Shown: positions 22,001-33,350 of the stretch, one piece after another
How positions within the stretch are numbered: the first letter of the stretch is position 1
How the letters are laid out: every line of letters starts with the position of its first letter
Assembly: GCF_902459465.1 (NCBI RefSeq)
Contig: NC_047071.1
Span: forward strand, 9,564,002-9,628,001
Direction: 5' to 3'
Origin: Asterias rubens
Taxonomy: Eukaryota > Echinodermata > Asteroidea > Forcipulatida > Asteriidae
DNA length: 64,000 nt
The notes under the pieces: model-generated
Seen by the model: only the letters and a program-made list of their open reading frames with translations
Database searches by the model: none
Told to the model about the DNA's origin: nothing
Made by a program: the position numbers and the translations under genes

Positions 22001-23814
22001 ACGTTTTCTCGTACTCCCAAAATTAATGAGAATGTGAGACTTTTGAACGCTAGGTGGCGGCAGACAGGTAAATTTCCATTGCTTACGTTGTTCTGAACAC
22101 ACACACATAACAAAGAACAATGGATTTACCGTGTGAGTCTGCTGCTCAACTTAAGCTTCCCAAAAGTCTCACATGATACTGGTTATTAACATTGCAATAC
22201 ATTGCAATACTCAACAATACATTTTCTTATAAACAACAAAGCAATGTTTTTCTCTTGCAATTTATAGGTGTTTGTATGGACAAGTATCTAAAGTTTGATC
22301 AGGTTTTGGACAAACTACACGATCCTTTCTTTCGAGACCAGTTCCTTCAAGAGTTCATTCCATCCATGCCCCATTTGAATCAGCAACTAAGTAAGTTTAC
22401 AAACATTCAAAGATGTTTTAATAATGTGTTATTATTTTTAAAGGCACTACAGCCGAGTTCACGAAACGGTAGGATCAATCCTATCTCGAGTTAGGACGAG
22501 TAATAACCCGTCCTAACTTAGGATGGATTCAATACGTAATAACGTCCATGGATTACGGAACTGAACTCGTCCTAAGTCCTAAGATTAATCCTAAGAGTTT
22601 GGTGAAATCGACGGCTAAACACTTTTGGTAACTACTCAAAATAATTGTTAGCATGAAAACTTACTTGGTAACAAGCAATGGAGAGCTCTTGACATTATAA
22701 AACATTGTTGTGAGAAACGGTCGTCGACGCTGTGAGATAGTAATGGAAGAAAGGACACTCTTTTCACACGAAGTTGTGTGCTTTCAGATGCTTGATTTCG
22801 GGGACCTCAAAATCTAATTCTGAGGGCTCGAAATCAAATACAACTATTTTAGTGGAAAATTACTTCTTTCTCGAAAATAACGTTAATTCAGAGGGAGCCG
22901 TTTCTCACAATGTTTTATACTATACAGCTCTCCATTTCTTGTTACCAAGTAAGTTTGTTTATATTGACCAGTATAATGTCCGGTGTCTTTAAAATCATTG
23001 AAAACATACAGGCATATATACATATAAATTGTTTTGCACTGTTTTCTTGTTTAGTCTAGTGACTGTTTGGGCTAAAACTCTCTTTATGTATGTTGGGTCA
23101 CATAGCGTGATGATTACTGGTCTCTGACAATTACCAATGTTGTCTGTGTTATTTGTGTTTATTTTATTTGCCTTCTGTTGTCGTTTTGTGTTTTATATAG
23201 TTAAAGGAATCACAGTTCTAGAAGTAGGGTGCTGCGAGGGTGGTTCATGCAGGATGCTCGCCACCCAGTTCCCCAATAGCTACATCTACGGAATCGATAT
23301 CTGCCCAAACTTCATAGAGCAAGCTCGAGAGAAGACCACTTGCGAGGGTCTCAGCAATGTCCAGTTTGCCAGTGAGGACGTCAGCTGCATGCCGGCCGAG
23401 TGGACATGGAAATTTGACTACGTCTTCATGTACTTTGTCCTTCACGACGTGTCGTACCCCTACAAGGCTCTGCGTGAAATACACCGGGTCCTGAAGCCAG
23501 GGGGAACCCTGTCGGTAGTGGATACCGTCACGCACACCAAACTCGAGGACAATCTTAAGGATGCTGACAGAGCCTACATTCTAACCCAGTACACTATGAG
23601 TTTGATGAACTGCCTGCCCGTGTCCCTGTATCCAGGAGACGGGACTGGTCTCGGGGCTATGTGGGGTCGAGAGAAAGCACAGGAGATGCTCAAACAGGAA
23701 GACTTTGAGGTTGTGTCCGTAAGCTCAACAAGATCATATCTGAATGGTTTGCATTATTTATGCCAAAAGCCGCTCAGTGAGAATAATAATGTCTGTAGCA
23801 ACGGCTTTGCTTGA
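18838..23814 (+). CDS. SAM-dependent methyltransferase, copy 2 (4 exons)
   Basis: Joining 18838-19034, 19694-19887, 22268-22390 and 23201-23814 gives 375 residues with the same intron phases as copy 1. I chose the ATG at 18838 because of its strong context (ACCATGG) and alignment with copy 1; the in-frame extension upstream has no counterpart there. Class I methyltransferase features are motif I VLEVGCCEG (about 177-185), YGIDI, FDYVFMYFVLHDV and LKPGGTLSVVDT, with GLGAMWGREKAQEML near the C terminus. The last 15 residues (LSENNNVCSNGFA) are absent from copy 1. An N-terminal helical domain (KTSQEIADLANMKER) precedes the catalytic domain. The substrate is unknown. An AATAAA at 23992-23997 is a possible polyadenylation signal. 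Confidence 0.87.
19163..19620. mobile_element. CCCGGGA-rich MITE in intron 1 of methyltransferase 2
   Basis: The left end TAAAGCCCTTTTCACACTAT matches the inverted right end ATAGTGTGGAAATGGCTTAA-like. The interior repeats CCCGGGAATAAACTCCCGGG-like palindromes and TTTTCACAC motifs. Confidence 0.65.
19694..19887 (+). CDS. methyltransferase copy 2, exon 2
   Basis: The acceptor is TACTCAG and the donor GTAACT. RYVREWLGCMAVADI through CFKKDGPA matches copy 1 exon 2. Confidence 0.87.
20787..21335. repeat. direct repeat pair in intron 2 of methyltransferase 2
   Basis: ACCAACGGTTCTTTTTAGAA and the following AGAGATAGTCAT ... GGTGTTACCGCAAAC occur at about 20792-20865 and again at about 21262-21335. 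The sequence between includes GATTGGTCTGAGGTCACCCC, also seen in related form near 38490. This is a dispersed repeat, possibly with terminal direct repeats. Confidence 0.5.
21455..21985. repeat. second copy of the GGCGGACAC / GCATATGCA module repeat
   Basis: Diverged copy of 5605-6296, with the same order of GTCCGG and TGCATATGCA modules and the shared flank TGGCGAACGTGTTCCGT. It has an exact octamer ATGCAAAT at 21790-21797. The tail AAGTGTGACGTCAGATGTTC also occurs at about 38796. Confidence 0.6.
22268..22390 (+). CDS. methyltransferase copy 2, exon 3
   Basis: The acceptor is TTTATAG and the donor GTAAGT; the exon is 123 nt. It encodes GVCMDKYLKFDQVL through PHLNQQL. Confidence 0.87.
22442..22616. 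mobile_element. MITE-like palindrome with AGGATCAATCCTA core repeats
   Basis: The end GCCGAGTTCACGAAAC and the inverted GTTTGGTGAAATCGACGGC bracket repeated TCCTAAG/CTTAGGA palindromes. It lies in intron 3. Confidence 0.5.
22617..22995. mobile_element. TTAAAGGCA-family MITE copy (intron 3)
   Basis: It starts with ACACTTTTGGTAACTACTCA and ends GTCCGGTGTCTTTAAAA. The internal GAGGGAGCCGTTTCTCACAA and GACCTCAAAATCTAATTCTG stretches identify the family. Confidence 0.65.
23201..23814 (+). CDS. methyltransferase copy 2, exon 4 (catalytic)
   Basis: The acceptor is TTTATATAG. The exon carries VLEVGCCEG through LHYLCQK plus a short extra C-terminal tail before TGA. Confidence 0.9.
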
Positions 23815-24104
23815 TTTTTTTATTTTTTTTTATAACAACAAGAAATTAAATTCAGTTGAGATGTCCATTCCCGGTCATGACTCGTGTGCTGTTTTGGGGC
23901 AAACGTACGCTGTTTTAGCTAAACGTATCCGTATCCGTTCTCGTGCGAAACCTTCGTGAGGCGCGGCACAAGTTGGGGCGTTGGTACTGAAAATAAAAGG
24001 ACTCTCACGGGATTGGGACTTGATTCAAGTCTACCCAGGTAGTGACTGTTGGTGTGAATGTGTTTGCATCAATCTGGCTGCCGTTGTTGAATATATCCAA
24101 TATA

Positions 24105-24482
24105 TTAAAGGCACCGAACACGTTTGGTAATTGTCAAAGACCAGAATTCTCACTTGTTGTATCCCAACATTATTATGCATAAAATAACAAGCTTGTGAAA
24201 TGTTTGACTCATTGATCATTGAATTTGCAAGAAAACTATGAAAGCGCAAAAACACTCTAAATTGTACAAAATGTTGTGCTTCCAGATAGGAATAAAATGC
24301 TTCTGGCCAGAATCTTTTATTATTTTGGTGAGAAATTATTATTATCTTTCTCAAAAACTACGTCACTTCAGAGGGAGTCGTTTTTCGCAATGTTTTATAC
24401 TATCAAAAGCTTTCCGTTGCCCGTTACCAAGTAAGGTTTTGTGCATATCTTTTGCGATTATCAAACGTGTACAGGCCTTTAA
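24105..24482. mobile_element. TTAAAGGCA-family MITE copy
   Basis: TTAAAGGCACCGAACACGTT at the left and GTGTACAGGCCTTTAA at the right. The internal GTCAAAGACCAGAATTCTCA is family-specific. Confidence 0.7.
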
Positions 24483-26164
24483 ACAGATTTCGGATGGCCT
24501 TGGGTCGGATACACAAGGGGTAATAATAAATAGGTTTTCACGGCCAACTTTAACAATTAACAATCCATTTATTTTAACACTCGGGGCTCGTGAAATATGG
24601 GGTGAAAACTAATGCTCCGTCGATCGAATCAACATAACGGACTCAAAAGGAGTGAAGTGATTGAACCAGCAATAAATTCACTGGTTCAAGAAAATCATTC
24701 AATATCATTGACCGCAAGACTTAATTTAATTCGTGACAGCCAACAACAACGGTTGGCCAGTCATTCAATTTCGTCAAGTCTGAATAGGTAGTATAAATTC
24801 AACTTAAGTATAGTAAAAGTTTCGTCTATTGATGAAATAGAATGACTGAAACAAATCTAATTGAGAAAAACAAAATGGTGGACACAAACAAAGGTCAATA
24901 CAGTGCACCAATAACTTAAAACGAACCATAGTTTGTGGATGGATTAGGGGAAATGCACATGAATTTTAATGCGTGTCAATGAAATTGAAAGTTTTTTCTT
25001 CCAGAAATTGGCCGGGAAAACCTATCTCATATATATGGCTAGAATATTGCCGAGTAATAAATGGCATTATGCCTGATGTGCACATTATTATAAATTATTT
25101 CGTGTGATTGTTTAGGTGGAAAGATGTATAATAACTGTTTTTAGCAACCACCGTACCTTGAATAAACTTTTGTTTTTGTTCAATATAGAACAGACACTTC
25201 GTAGGCAAAAACGACGTTTCGGAGGTGCTGTTTATTATCATATAGTTACGATGACGATTACAGTATACTTTATAACACCCCTTACAAATATTCTGCCTTT
25301 TCATTGGTTTAGCGCGTCACATGATATGTCTTTAGTTTTACTAGACGGAGGCCGTGTGATAGTGCATCGTTTGCCGTTCACTGATAATCCGACGACTATC
25401 ACAAACCCATGGGTTTGTGATAGGTTGTGCATCTGTGTTTTTGAAACGCGCGTACGAACGTTACGTGTACGAAGATGATAAATAGTCTGTTGGGGTGTTA
25501 TAAAACAAGTATTGACTGCTTAACTCGTGCTATGGTTAAAACTACGACTCCCGAGGTGATCCCCGGAGCGTTCTATTTTCCCGAGGCGCAGCCGAGGGGA
25601 AATGGAGAGGTCCGAGGACCATGCACTCGAAGCAGTCAATAATTATTTGTATACTATTTCGTTCTTAAGCTCCGTAGTAGTCTATCGAAAAGCGAGTTAG
25701 TATTTAGCTGTTTTTGTCGAGATTTATCATTATTAGTTGTTGTGACATGGAAGTCGGAATAGCTATTGTAACCTTCAAGATTTATATCTTTATATTGATG
25801 AAAAAAGGTACATCGGCACGTTAGGGTTAGAATTGGGCGTGTGATTGTCTAAAGTAGCAGCGTATAGTGAAGTGCGTGAAATTGCGTCTTGGACGATCTT
25901 TCCCCTTAATTTCTGCCCTTAATAAAAAAAAAAAGTCTTCATCAACAGCAAATTTTATGGATTAGTAATTCAAGGATCGGTTTTCTAGAAATGGCCAGGC
26001 ATGAGAGTCTTCCGGTTTTAACCGGAATTCCCGTGTTTTCCCTTTCAAATTTATTGTCTTCAAGTACAATGTTAATTTGGGTGGAAAAAAAACCGTAGTA
26101 TTGGATTTGTGAGTCCCCCAAACAAATTCCGATGATGATGTAATTTAACTTAACACTGCGCTGA
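24483..26164. other. intergenic, no gene recognised
   Basis: There is no convincing exon. A 132-bp palindrome, given separately, lies at 25510-25641, and ACTATCACAAACCCATGGG followed by its complement forms a hairpin near 25395-25425. Confidence 0.4.
25510..25641. mobile_element. 132-bp palindromic MITE with TATTGACTGCTT ends
   Basis: TATTGACTGCTTAACTCGTG and the inverted CACTCGAAGCAGTCAATA flank a core of CCCGAGG/CCGAGGGG palindromes. Confidence 0.6.
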
Positions 26165-26540
26165 TTAAAGGCAGTGGACACTAGTGGTATTGTCAAAGAC
26201 TAGCCTTCACAGTTAGTGTTTCTCAACATAGGCATAAAATAACTAACCTGTGAAAATTTGAGCTCAATCGGTCATCGAACTTGCGAGATAATAATGAAAG
26301 AAAAAACGCACTTGTCACACGAAGTTGTGTGCGTTTAGATGGTTGATTTGGAGACCTCAAGTTCTAAATCTGAGGTTTCGAAATCAAACACTTGGACAAT
26401 TACTTCTTTCTCAAAACCCATGCCACTTCAGAGGGAGCCGTTCCTCACAATGTTTTATACCATCAACCTCTCTCCATTACTTGTTAGGTTTTATGCTAAT
26501 AATTATTTTGAGTAATACCAATAGTGGCCAATGCCTTTAA
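26165..26540. mobile_element. TTAAAGGCA-family MITE copy
   Basis: TTAAAGGCAGTGGACACTAG at the left, GGCCAATGCCTTTAA at the right, family hairpin inside. Confidence 0.75.
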
Positions 26541-27479
26541 ATATAGTAGAAGTATTTGGTTGATAATCATAATTGTATTGTTCTAGAAACCTGATGATTA
26601 CATACGTGCGAAATGTCTGAAAGTGTAAGGAATTAAATGTGTAACATTCATCTCAACAGGTAAACACTATATCGCATTGTAAAAGAGAAAACGTTTGATT
26701 ATGTCTGTATTCAATTACATGAACACTGCATTTGTTTAAATTGTACGTGTTGCAATTGGTGTTTGTTATTTAACCTAACAATGCTGTTTTGAATATCAAA
26801 GTACTGTTGGCACTGTTTGGAATGTCTGCCCTAGTGCTGCTGCTATATCTCTGATGTCTTTAGAATGGTTCTCTTTCTTCGCCAATAGTCTACGGGACAA
26901 AAACATCAATTTCACAAAGCACTCAGATCCGTCTTTACTATTTAAGATGGGTTGCTTGCCACAGTTATTTGTATTGTACTATTATTGCGTCCCTTCACAA
27001 TACCCCCCCCCCCCACCCTTCAAACACCACGGTACATTTGCATTACCTCGGGAAGTTCTGGTTTAGCCAGAGAGTGGTAAATTACTGGGAGACTCTCCCT
27101 AGAGAGGCAATTGAATTAGCTACAAGTGTGAACACTTTTCAAGGGGCATGTGGATAAATTCCTAAAGATAATGTCGGGGGGCTCTACATAAGCTTATCTA
27201 AGCTGTCTGCCCCAGTAACCAGAACCACCGTCTCCTCCCTGTTGTGTGATGGTAGATTCAAGTAAGTTCGAGCCATGGTTGTTCAAGTAAGTTTGAATTA
27301 TGTACACAACATATTTCTTAGCTAGTGTATGATGAGCGCGAGCCGAGGATGCTGAGCAGCATACGTAACCAGGGCCCAATTTCATAGAGCTGCTTAACGG
27401 TAAGAATTTTTGTTTGCTTAATGTAGCCAAAATATTGCTTAAACCATTCTACCTCCATGCTAAACGTACAACTATTTCA

Positions 27480-27837
27480 CGAGCAAAATAATAATCATCA
27501 TAAAACATTTCTTGATTACGAGTAATGGGGAGAGGTTGATAGTATAAAACATTGTGATAAACAGCTCCCTCTGAAGTGACGTAGTTTTCGACAGAGGAGG
27601 AATTTTCCACGAATTTGATTTCGAGACCTCAAGTTTAGAATTTGAGGTCTCGAAATCAAGCATCTGAGAGCGCACAACTTCGTGTGACAAGGGTGTTTTT
27701 CTTTCGTTATTATCTCACAACTTCGACGACCGATTTAGCTCAAATTTTCACAGGTTTGTTATTTTATGCGTATGTTGAAATACACCAACTGTGAAGACTA
27801 GTCTTTGACAATTACCAATAGTGTCCACTGCCTTTAA
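27480..27837. mobile_element. TTAAAGGCA-family MITE copy, inverted, left end lost
   Basis: The right end AGTGTCCACTGCCTTTAA is intact. The left boundary is eroded and abuts a GGGCCCAATTTCATAGAG repeat (27373-27445) typical of another MITE. Confidence 0.65.
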
Positions 27838-28287
27838 GCAAAACAGAAGGATAGGCCCCCCTACTGACAAAATGGCGGGCGCGATATAAATGCAGAGTGG
27901 CGAAAAAAAAAAATCGCCTTCTATGTCTTATATGTAATTTTTGTAATTGTTCAAAGCACCCCTTAAAAGGTTTACACACTAACCTGAGAGTAAATAAGAA
28001 GATAATACATTGTACAACATTTCTGAAGCATTTTAGACACTCGTTTACTTCGCTACTACATCTACCATACTGTGACGGGTTTCCCGCGAGACTAATTTAA
28101 ATTCAGGAGTCCAAGGAGACCTCCAACCGCTGGGCCGAAAGTTCCCCTTAAGGATGCAGGCTCGTTTGGGTGGAAATCTACCGCCCGATCGGTTACTGTT
28201 TGTCTGTTGCACTGGGGCAGGGTTGTATATATTTCTACTGGGGGTGGGAGAACATAATAATATGACAAAAACACAGTTCTAAACTCT

Positions 28288-28854
28288 TAAAGTCACCTGG
28301 AAGTGGTATTTTTTCAAAATTAAGCTTTTGTCACTAATGTGGTTTGATGAGTGGAATGTGAATATACAGTTAACTAAGGTTTTAAAAAATAAGTTCTTAT
28401 GTTATTTACAATATTAAGAGTAGACCCCGACCCGAGAGGGCGCTGTTCATGACGTCAATCGAGGCAGACTTTGCCTGTAATGCGTATAGAGTAAACACAA
28501 TTGCAAAGTACATGTACGGCCCAAGTCGTGAGTTTGTACGTTTGTTTTCCGGCAATGCCGACCAGGTGTATTGCTGCTGAATGCAGAAAAACACTTTTTG
28601 AATTGTACCAACTCACGACTTGGACGTAGGGCCTACATGTACTTTGCACGTGTGTTTACTATATGCATTGCAGGCAAAGTCTGCCTCGATTGACGTCACA
28701 AAAGGGGTAGGCGGAGTCAGCCCCCCAAACAACTTTATATATTTTTTAAACATATAAATCGTGACAAACAATTACTAAAAAAATTGTTTTAGTGTTCGTA
28801 AGCATATACTCTTATGTTTGAAAGAAAACAAGTTATATTTCCAGGTGACTTTAA
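28288..28854. mobile_element. 567-bp MITE with TTAAAGTCACCTGGAA ends
   Basis: TTAAAGTCACCTGGAA and TTCCAGGTGACTTTAAA form the ends. Internal arms of about 110 bp (28453-28565 and 28588-28702) are inverted copies containing TGACGTCA-like and GGCAGACTTTGCCTG palindromes. Confidence 0.7.
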
Positions 28855-29809
28855 ATTGCCCCTGGGCAATCCTCTTTATTGCCTCCTGGGCAACTCACTT
28901 TCCCATTATTAAATAGTTGAAATGACAGTTCTTTTCGTTCTATCCTTGATAAACGAGGCCTTTTAAAATATCTTTTTTTTTTAATACATCATGTCTTCCC
29001 GAGTGCCTTCCTCGCAGGTCCATCCAGTTAAGCAGTAGCAAATTTAGCAATCAAAACGCACACGCAAGCACGCCGATTGTTTTGCTGCGTCTCTATTCAA
29101 GTCTCCAAATTAGCTAGACTACTCAACCGATAATTAACGGCTATCTCGTCAACCCAGAGGGTCAACTCACTGTCAATCTCTGTGATCGACGCTGGGCCGT
29201 CCAAGTTCTCTGCGAACTCAACTACCAGCTGCCACTTCGTCACAACTATTCTGAAAAGGGTACTCAAAATCTCAGCAACACAATCGAACGCAAACCAGTC
29301 ACGCAGCAATTAAATCAATATCGACACCATGTACTGGACCGCAACGGAACAATGCACTCAAGAAGTTACACAATAAATTAATAACGGAACCCAGACATAA
29401 GATCGGAGACAGCACGCAATGAGAGTTTCGCTGGATAAAAATAGCAAGTAAACTCACCCAAATTCTGGCTGGAATATAGCGTCCAAACACAAAGATTCAA
29501 GCAATTTGCCTACAAAAAAAGACGCACTTAGACTAATTCCAAAAGACACTTGGCTCAACGCTAACCCAAAATCACACTTGTTGCTTGATCGCTTGCCAAA
29601 AACACTCTGACGGCTTTCCAAGTCGCAACCCGAAAAACCATGCCGTCGTCGTGCGAGCACGATCGCCCCGCATGGACACTCAGACCCCGCCCGACCACCC
29701 CGTGATTGGCCGTTGCCTGCAAGCGTGTCCCTGCCTAGCGACAAGCCCGATGCTACCATAGTGGTCACTAAGACCCGCCACTCCGATACTGACCTCTCCG
29801 ACCATCTTA
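28855..29809. other. unassigned region with long minus-strand frames
   Basis: Minus-strand frames at 29097-29309 (WQLVVEFAENLDGPASITEI) and nearby have coding-like composition, but I recognise no domain, splice sites or start context. This could be a relic of a retroelement or a chance frame. Confidence 0.25.
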
Positions 29810-30812
29810 TGCTAGGAGTCCACTGGGCCAGCGCCAGTTGGTGCCAGTTCGCGCCAAAGATTATGTGATTGGCGTAGTGGCTCGCTGTGGCGCCGGCAAG
29901 TGTCGCCAAGTGGAACAAACTGGGTGCCATTGGCGTGCGCCAAATGCCACCCGGCTTGCTCCAAAATGTTGCGCCAGTTTGCGCCATTTACACGGCCATT
30001 TGATTCCAAAATTCACCCTGTTGTTGGCGCCATTCGCGCCAATAGACGGCTACTTTGCGCCACTTGGTGATTAGTTTGTGCCAAAGGTCGCCAAATTGGT
30101 TTGAACTTGCCGCCGCTTGGCGCTACTTGCCGACTTTATAAATACCGACCATCGGCTACCTGGTTCAGACCCTCCTCAGCTGCATCTTCGTTGAAAATTG
30201 TGTGAAATCTTGTAGAAATTATGAAGGAAAAACTGCGTGGAGGTGTTGTCGAGTCGAATCTTGAAAGTTGTGTGAGAAAGTCTTGCGATGCCGCCCTGCT
30301 TTTATAGGCGGCAAGTGGCGGGCTACCAGGTGGCATTTGGCGCGAAGTAGTCACCAATCGGGTGCCATTTGGCGCGTTTTGGCGGGCTATCCACCTCTGT
30401 TGGAATTATTTGGCGCAAACAAGGTGCCACTTAGCGCCAAGTGGCGCCATGTGGCGCGAAATCTCATTGGCGCAACATTCCAGTGGATTCCGGTCAGTAT
30501 AATGGAGATCAATGATTCCAATAGGCGGATTGTTTGCGCCAAAGGGCGATATGTTCGCGCCATTTGGTGCCACTTGGCGGACACTTGGCGCTGATTGCTC
30601 GATGCAAGTGGCGAGACGAAAATTTCAAACATTTTGAAATTTTCTTGCCGCCACATTCAAATTTGGTGCCGCTACGGGACACCACGGGCCAGTTGGGGGC
30701 AGTTTGAGCCACTACACGCCACTAGGCACCTTATTGGCGACATTAGGCGCCACAGTAAATAGCATTGGCGCAAACTGGCACCAACTGGCGCTGGCCCAGT
30801 GGACTCCTAGCA
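29810..30812. mobile_element. 1003-bp TIR element full of TTGGCGC motifs, TSD TTA
   Basis: The inverted ends begin TGCTAGGAGTCCACTGGGCC and extend about 45 bp. TTA flanks both ends (29807-29809, 30813-30815), consistent with the 3-bp TWA duplication of PIF/Harbinger elements. The interior repeats GGCGCCA/TTGGCGC dozens of times on both strands. There is no transposase frame, so it is non-autonomous. Confidence 0.75.
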
Positions 30813-31329
30813 TTACACAACACAATTGCGTTCGTTCATCCTCTTTCCCAAAAAGTATGTGAAATAAATCAAACTTTGGAATACGCAGAATTTGTTTAAC
30901 CCCAATATCTAATGATCACTGGACCTAAACAAAAAATGCCGTAAGAAATGTTGAAGCCCGATCTATCAGAAAGAGGTAATTTCTCATTAAAATTAATAAT
31001 AAAAGACTTCTGTCCCGAAAGCACACTATTTTGTACAACATGAGCGTTTTTTCTTGCAACTTCAATCACCAATTGAGTCCAGATGTTCACAGGCTTGTTA
31101 TTTTACCATTATGTTGAGTACACCAGAGGATATCTGGTCTTTGACAATATTAATACAAAAAGTGTGTTCAGTACCTTAACAGTCATCACTAATATCGCTG
31201 GGAGGTAAAGCTTTCTACTCTATACCAGCCAGGCTTCTGGTGGACGATACTGCAAAGGGACAACCCTGTTTCAACTTCACGTTAATGTGGCAACGGCACT
31301 TGGAATATAGTTGATTGTAGCCCACACCT

Positions 31330-31713
31330 TTAAAGGGAAGGTACACGTTTGGTAATTACCCAAACCAAATAATGATTAGCTTAAAAACTTTCTTAGTTAC
31401 GAACATTGGAGAGCCGTTGATAATATTAAATTGTAAGAAACGGCTCCCTCTGAAGTAGCATGGATTTTGAAATAGATGTAATTTCTTACTAAAATAATGA
31501 TAGACTTCTAGCTAGAAGTCTTTTATTCCTATCTGAAAGCACACAAATTCGTCCAACAATGGTGTTTTTCTTTCATCATTTTCTCCCAACTCTGATGAAA
31601 ACAGTGTTGAGCTAAAGTTTTCACAGGTTTGTTATTTTATGCATATTTATGTTGAGATACACCAAGTGAGAACACTGGTCTTTGACAATTACCGATAGCG
31701 TACCTTCCCTTAA
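31330..31713. mobile_element. MITE related to the TTAAAGGCA family (AAAGGGAAGGTACACG ends)
   Basis: TTAAAGGGAAGGTACACGTT and the inverted GCGTACCTTCCCTTAA are the ends. Internal GAGAAACGGCTCCCTCTGAA and TTTGACAATTACCGATAG are shared with the TTAAAGGCA family, so this is a subfamily with diverged termini. Confidence 0.7.
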
Positions 31714-32123
31714 AATGACCTTCAGGCCTTTTGTGTCTGGCGACTTTGCATTAACAAAAAATATATATAATATATGAATAACAGTTCCTCAAGATTGTCG
31801 AAGACAAGATCAGCAAAGAAATCTAAACATGATTAAAATGTACAAAAGAAATCGAAAGAACTTAATCAAAACAGACTTCACTCAGACGCCTTTATCTTGA
31901 TGTACACTAGAAATAGGGCCTTGTGCTACTTGAAAAAAGATAATCAGGTTTTCATGTTTTGATTTTTTAAGTTGGATTGTGTTTTCGAAACAAAATGTTG
32001 ATGTTTGTTTTTCTCCAATCCATTGTCAGTTAAAATTCATGTTATTTTGTTAACAATGTTTATTATTTAATTATGGTAGCCTACTGAAAGTTGTTGGTTT
32101 ACAATTTAAGTTTAGTCATGTCT

Positions 32124-32492
32124 TTAAAGACACTGGACACTATTGGTCACTTGGTGTATCTCAACATATGCATAAAATAACAAACCTGTGAAAATTTGAG
32201 CCCAATTGGTTGTAGAGGTGGCGAGATAACTATGCAAGAAAAAAACACCCTTGTCACACGAAGTTGTGTGCTTTCAGATGCTTGATTTCGAGACCTCAAA
32301 TTCTAAACTTGAGGTCTCAAAATCAAATTAATTCGTGGAAAATTACTTCTTTCTCGAAAACTATGTCACTTCAGAGGGAGTCGTTTCTCACAATGTGTTA
32401 TACTATCAACCTCTCCCCATTACTTGTTACGAAGTGAGGTTTTATGCTGATAATTATATTGAGTAATTACCAATAGTGTCTAACGCCTTTAA
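32124..32492. mobile_element. TTAAAGGCA-family MITE copy
   Basis: TTAAAGACACTGGACACTAT at the left and AGTGTCTAACGCCTTTAA at the right. It contains the full GAGACCTCAAATTCTAAAC hairpin. Confidence 0.75.
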
Positions 32493-32614
32493 TTGACTCT
32501 TAATACTCTTTATCCCCAATGCAAATTTAACATCTCTTATAGTTGACTCTTTTCATCATTTTGTAAAAGACTGTTAACATCTGGTGGTTGTAATGTATTG
32601 TGAATGTGTGTGAC

Positions 32615-32700
32615 CAATCAATGGAATAAAACACTGAGCGCCTTTAGTGCCTTGTTTAGTAGATACGTGCATTATACAAGGCTTCGCATTATTATAATCA
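32615..32700 (+). mobile_element. SINE 3' tail fragment
   Basis: GAGCGCCTTTAGTGCCTTGT TTAGTAGATACGTGC matches the tail of the SINE at 36952-37375 (GCGCCTTGAGTACCTTGTTT). The 5' tRNA part is missing. Confidence 0.55.
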
Positions 32701-32995
32701 TTAAAAAATCTACAAAGAGTCACTCAATTTTTATATATTTTTTTGTTCAAGTCGGTTTCTTTAGCAAAAGGTGAACCCTTGGGGTTGGCACATAACAAGT
32801 AAAAAAGAATGACCACTTCGTTAATATAATTATTCCATACATGGTTTGATACGACGTATACGAGGTTGCCATAGCTACATCGAGTTTTATGAAGCACCCG
32901 ACGACGTCTTTGTCAAATAACTTCATTTTCCAATTTTGCTAACACAAGGCAGGCCTACAATGTCTGTAGTGCCAGTATGTATATAAAAATATAAA

Positions 32996-33350
32996 ATAAA
33001 TTCTAAATCTGAGGTCTCGAAATCAAATTCGTGGAAAATTACTTCTTTCTTGAAAAATATAGATAGATAGATAGATGGATATACATGTACATTTCGCTAC
33101 AAAAGCACAGGAATGTCCAACATCCTATACATATTGGTTTAAGGTAGATATTCGCTGCACAAACATACGGGCTTAATATCCAATATCGGTGTTCAAGGTA
33201 TACATTCAATGTACAAACGTACGGGAATGTCCAATATCCAATATCGGTGTACACGGTATACATTTGCTGTACAAACCTACATAAATTCCCAATATCCAAT
33301 CAAGGAGCAACATTGATTATTCGCTGTACAAAATATCCAATATCCAATAC
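32996..33350. repeat. MITE fragment, GATA microsatellite and ATATCCAATATC minirepeats
   Basis: A short piece of the TTAAAGGCA-family hairpin (TAAATCTGAGGTCTCGAAAT) is followed by TAGATAGATAGATAGATGG. Imperfect 60-bp units with GTACAAAC(G/C)TACGG and CCAATATC then occur at 33100-33350. Confidence 0.5.

Noticed and set aside
29097-29987. Possible minus-strand gene
   Set aside because: There is no recognisable domain; part overlaps the GGCGCCA-rich transposon and no coherent exon structure emerges. Kept only as an unassigned region.
33000-33350. CRISPR-like spaced repeats
   Set aside because: The units are imperfect, adjoin a GATA microsatellite and lie in a eukaryotic genome.
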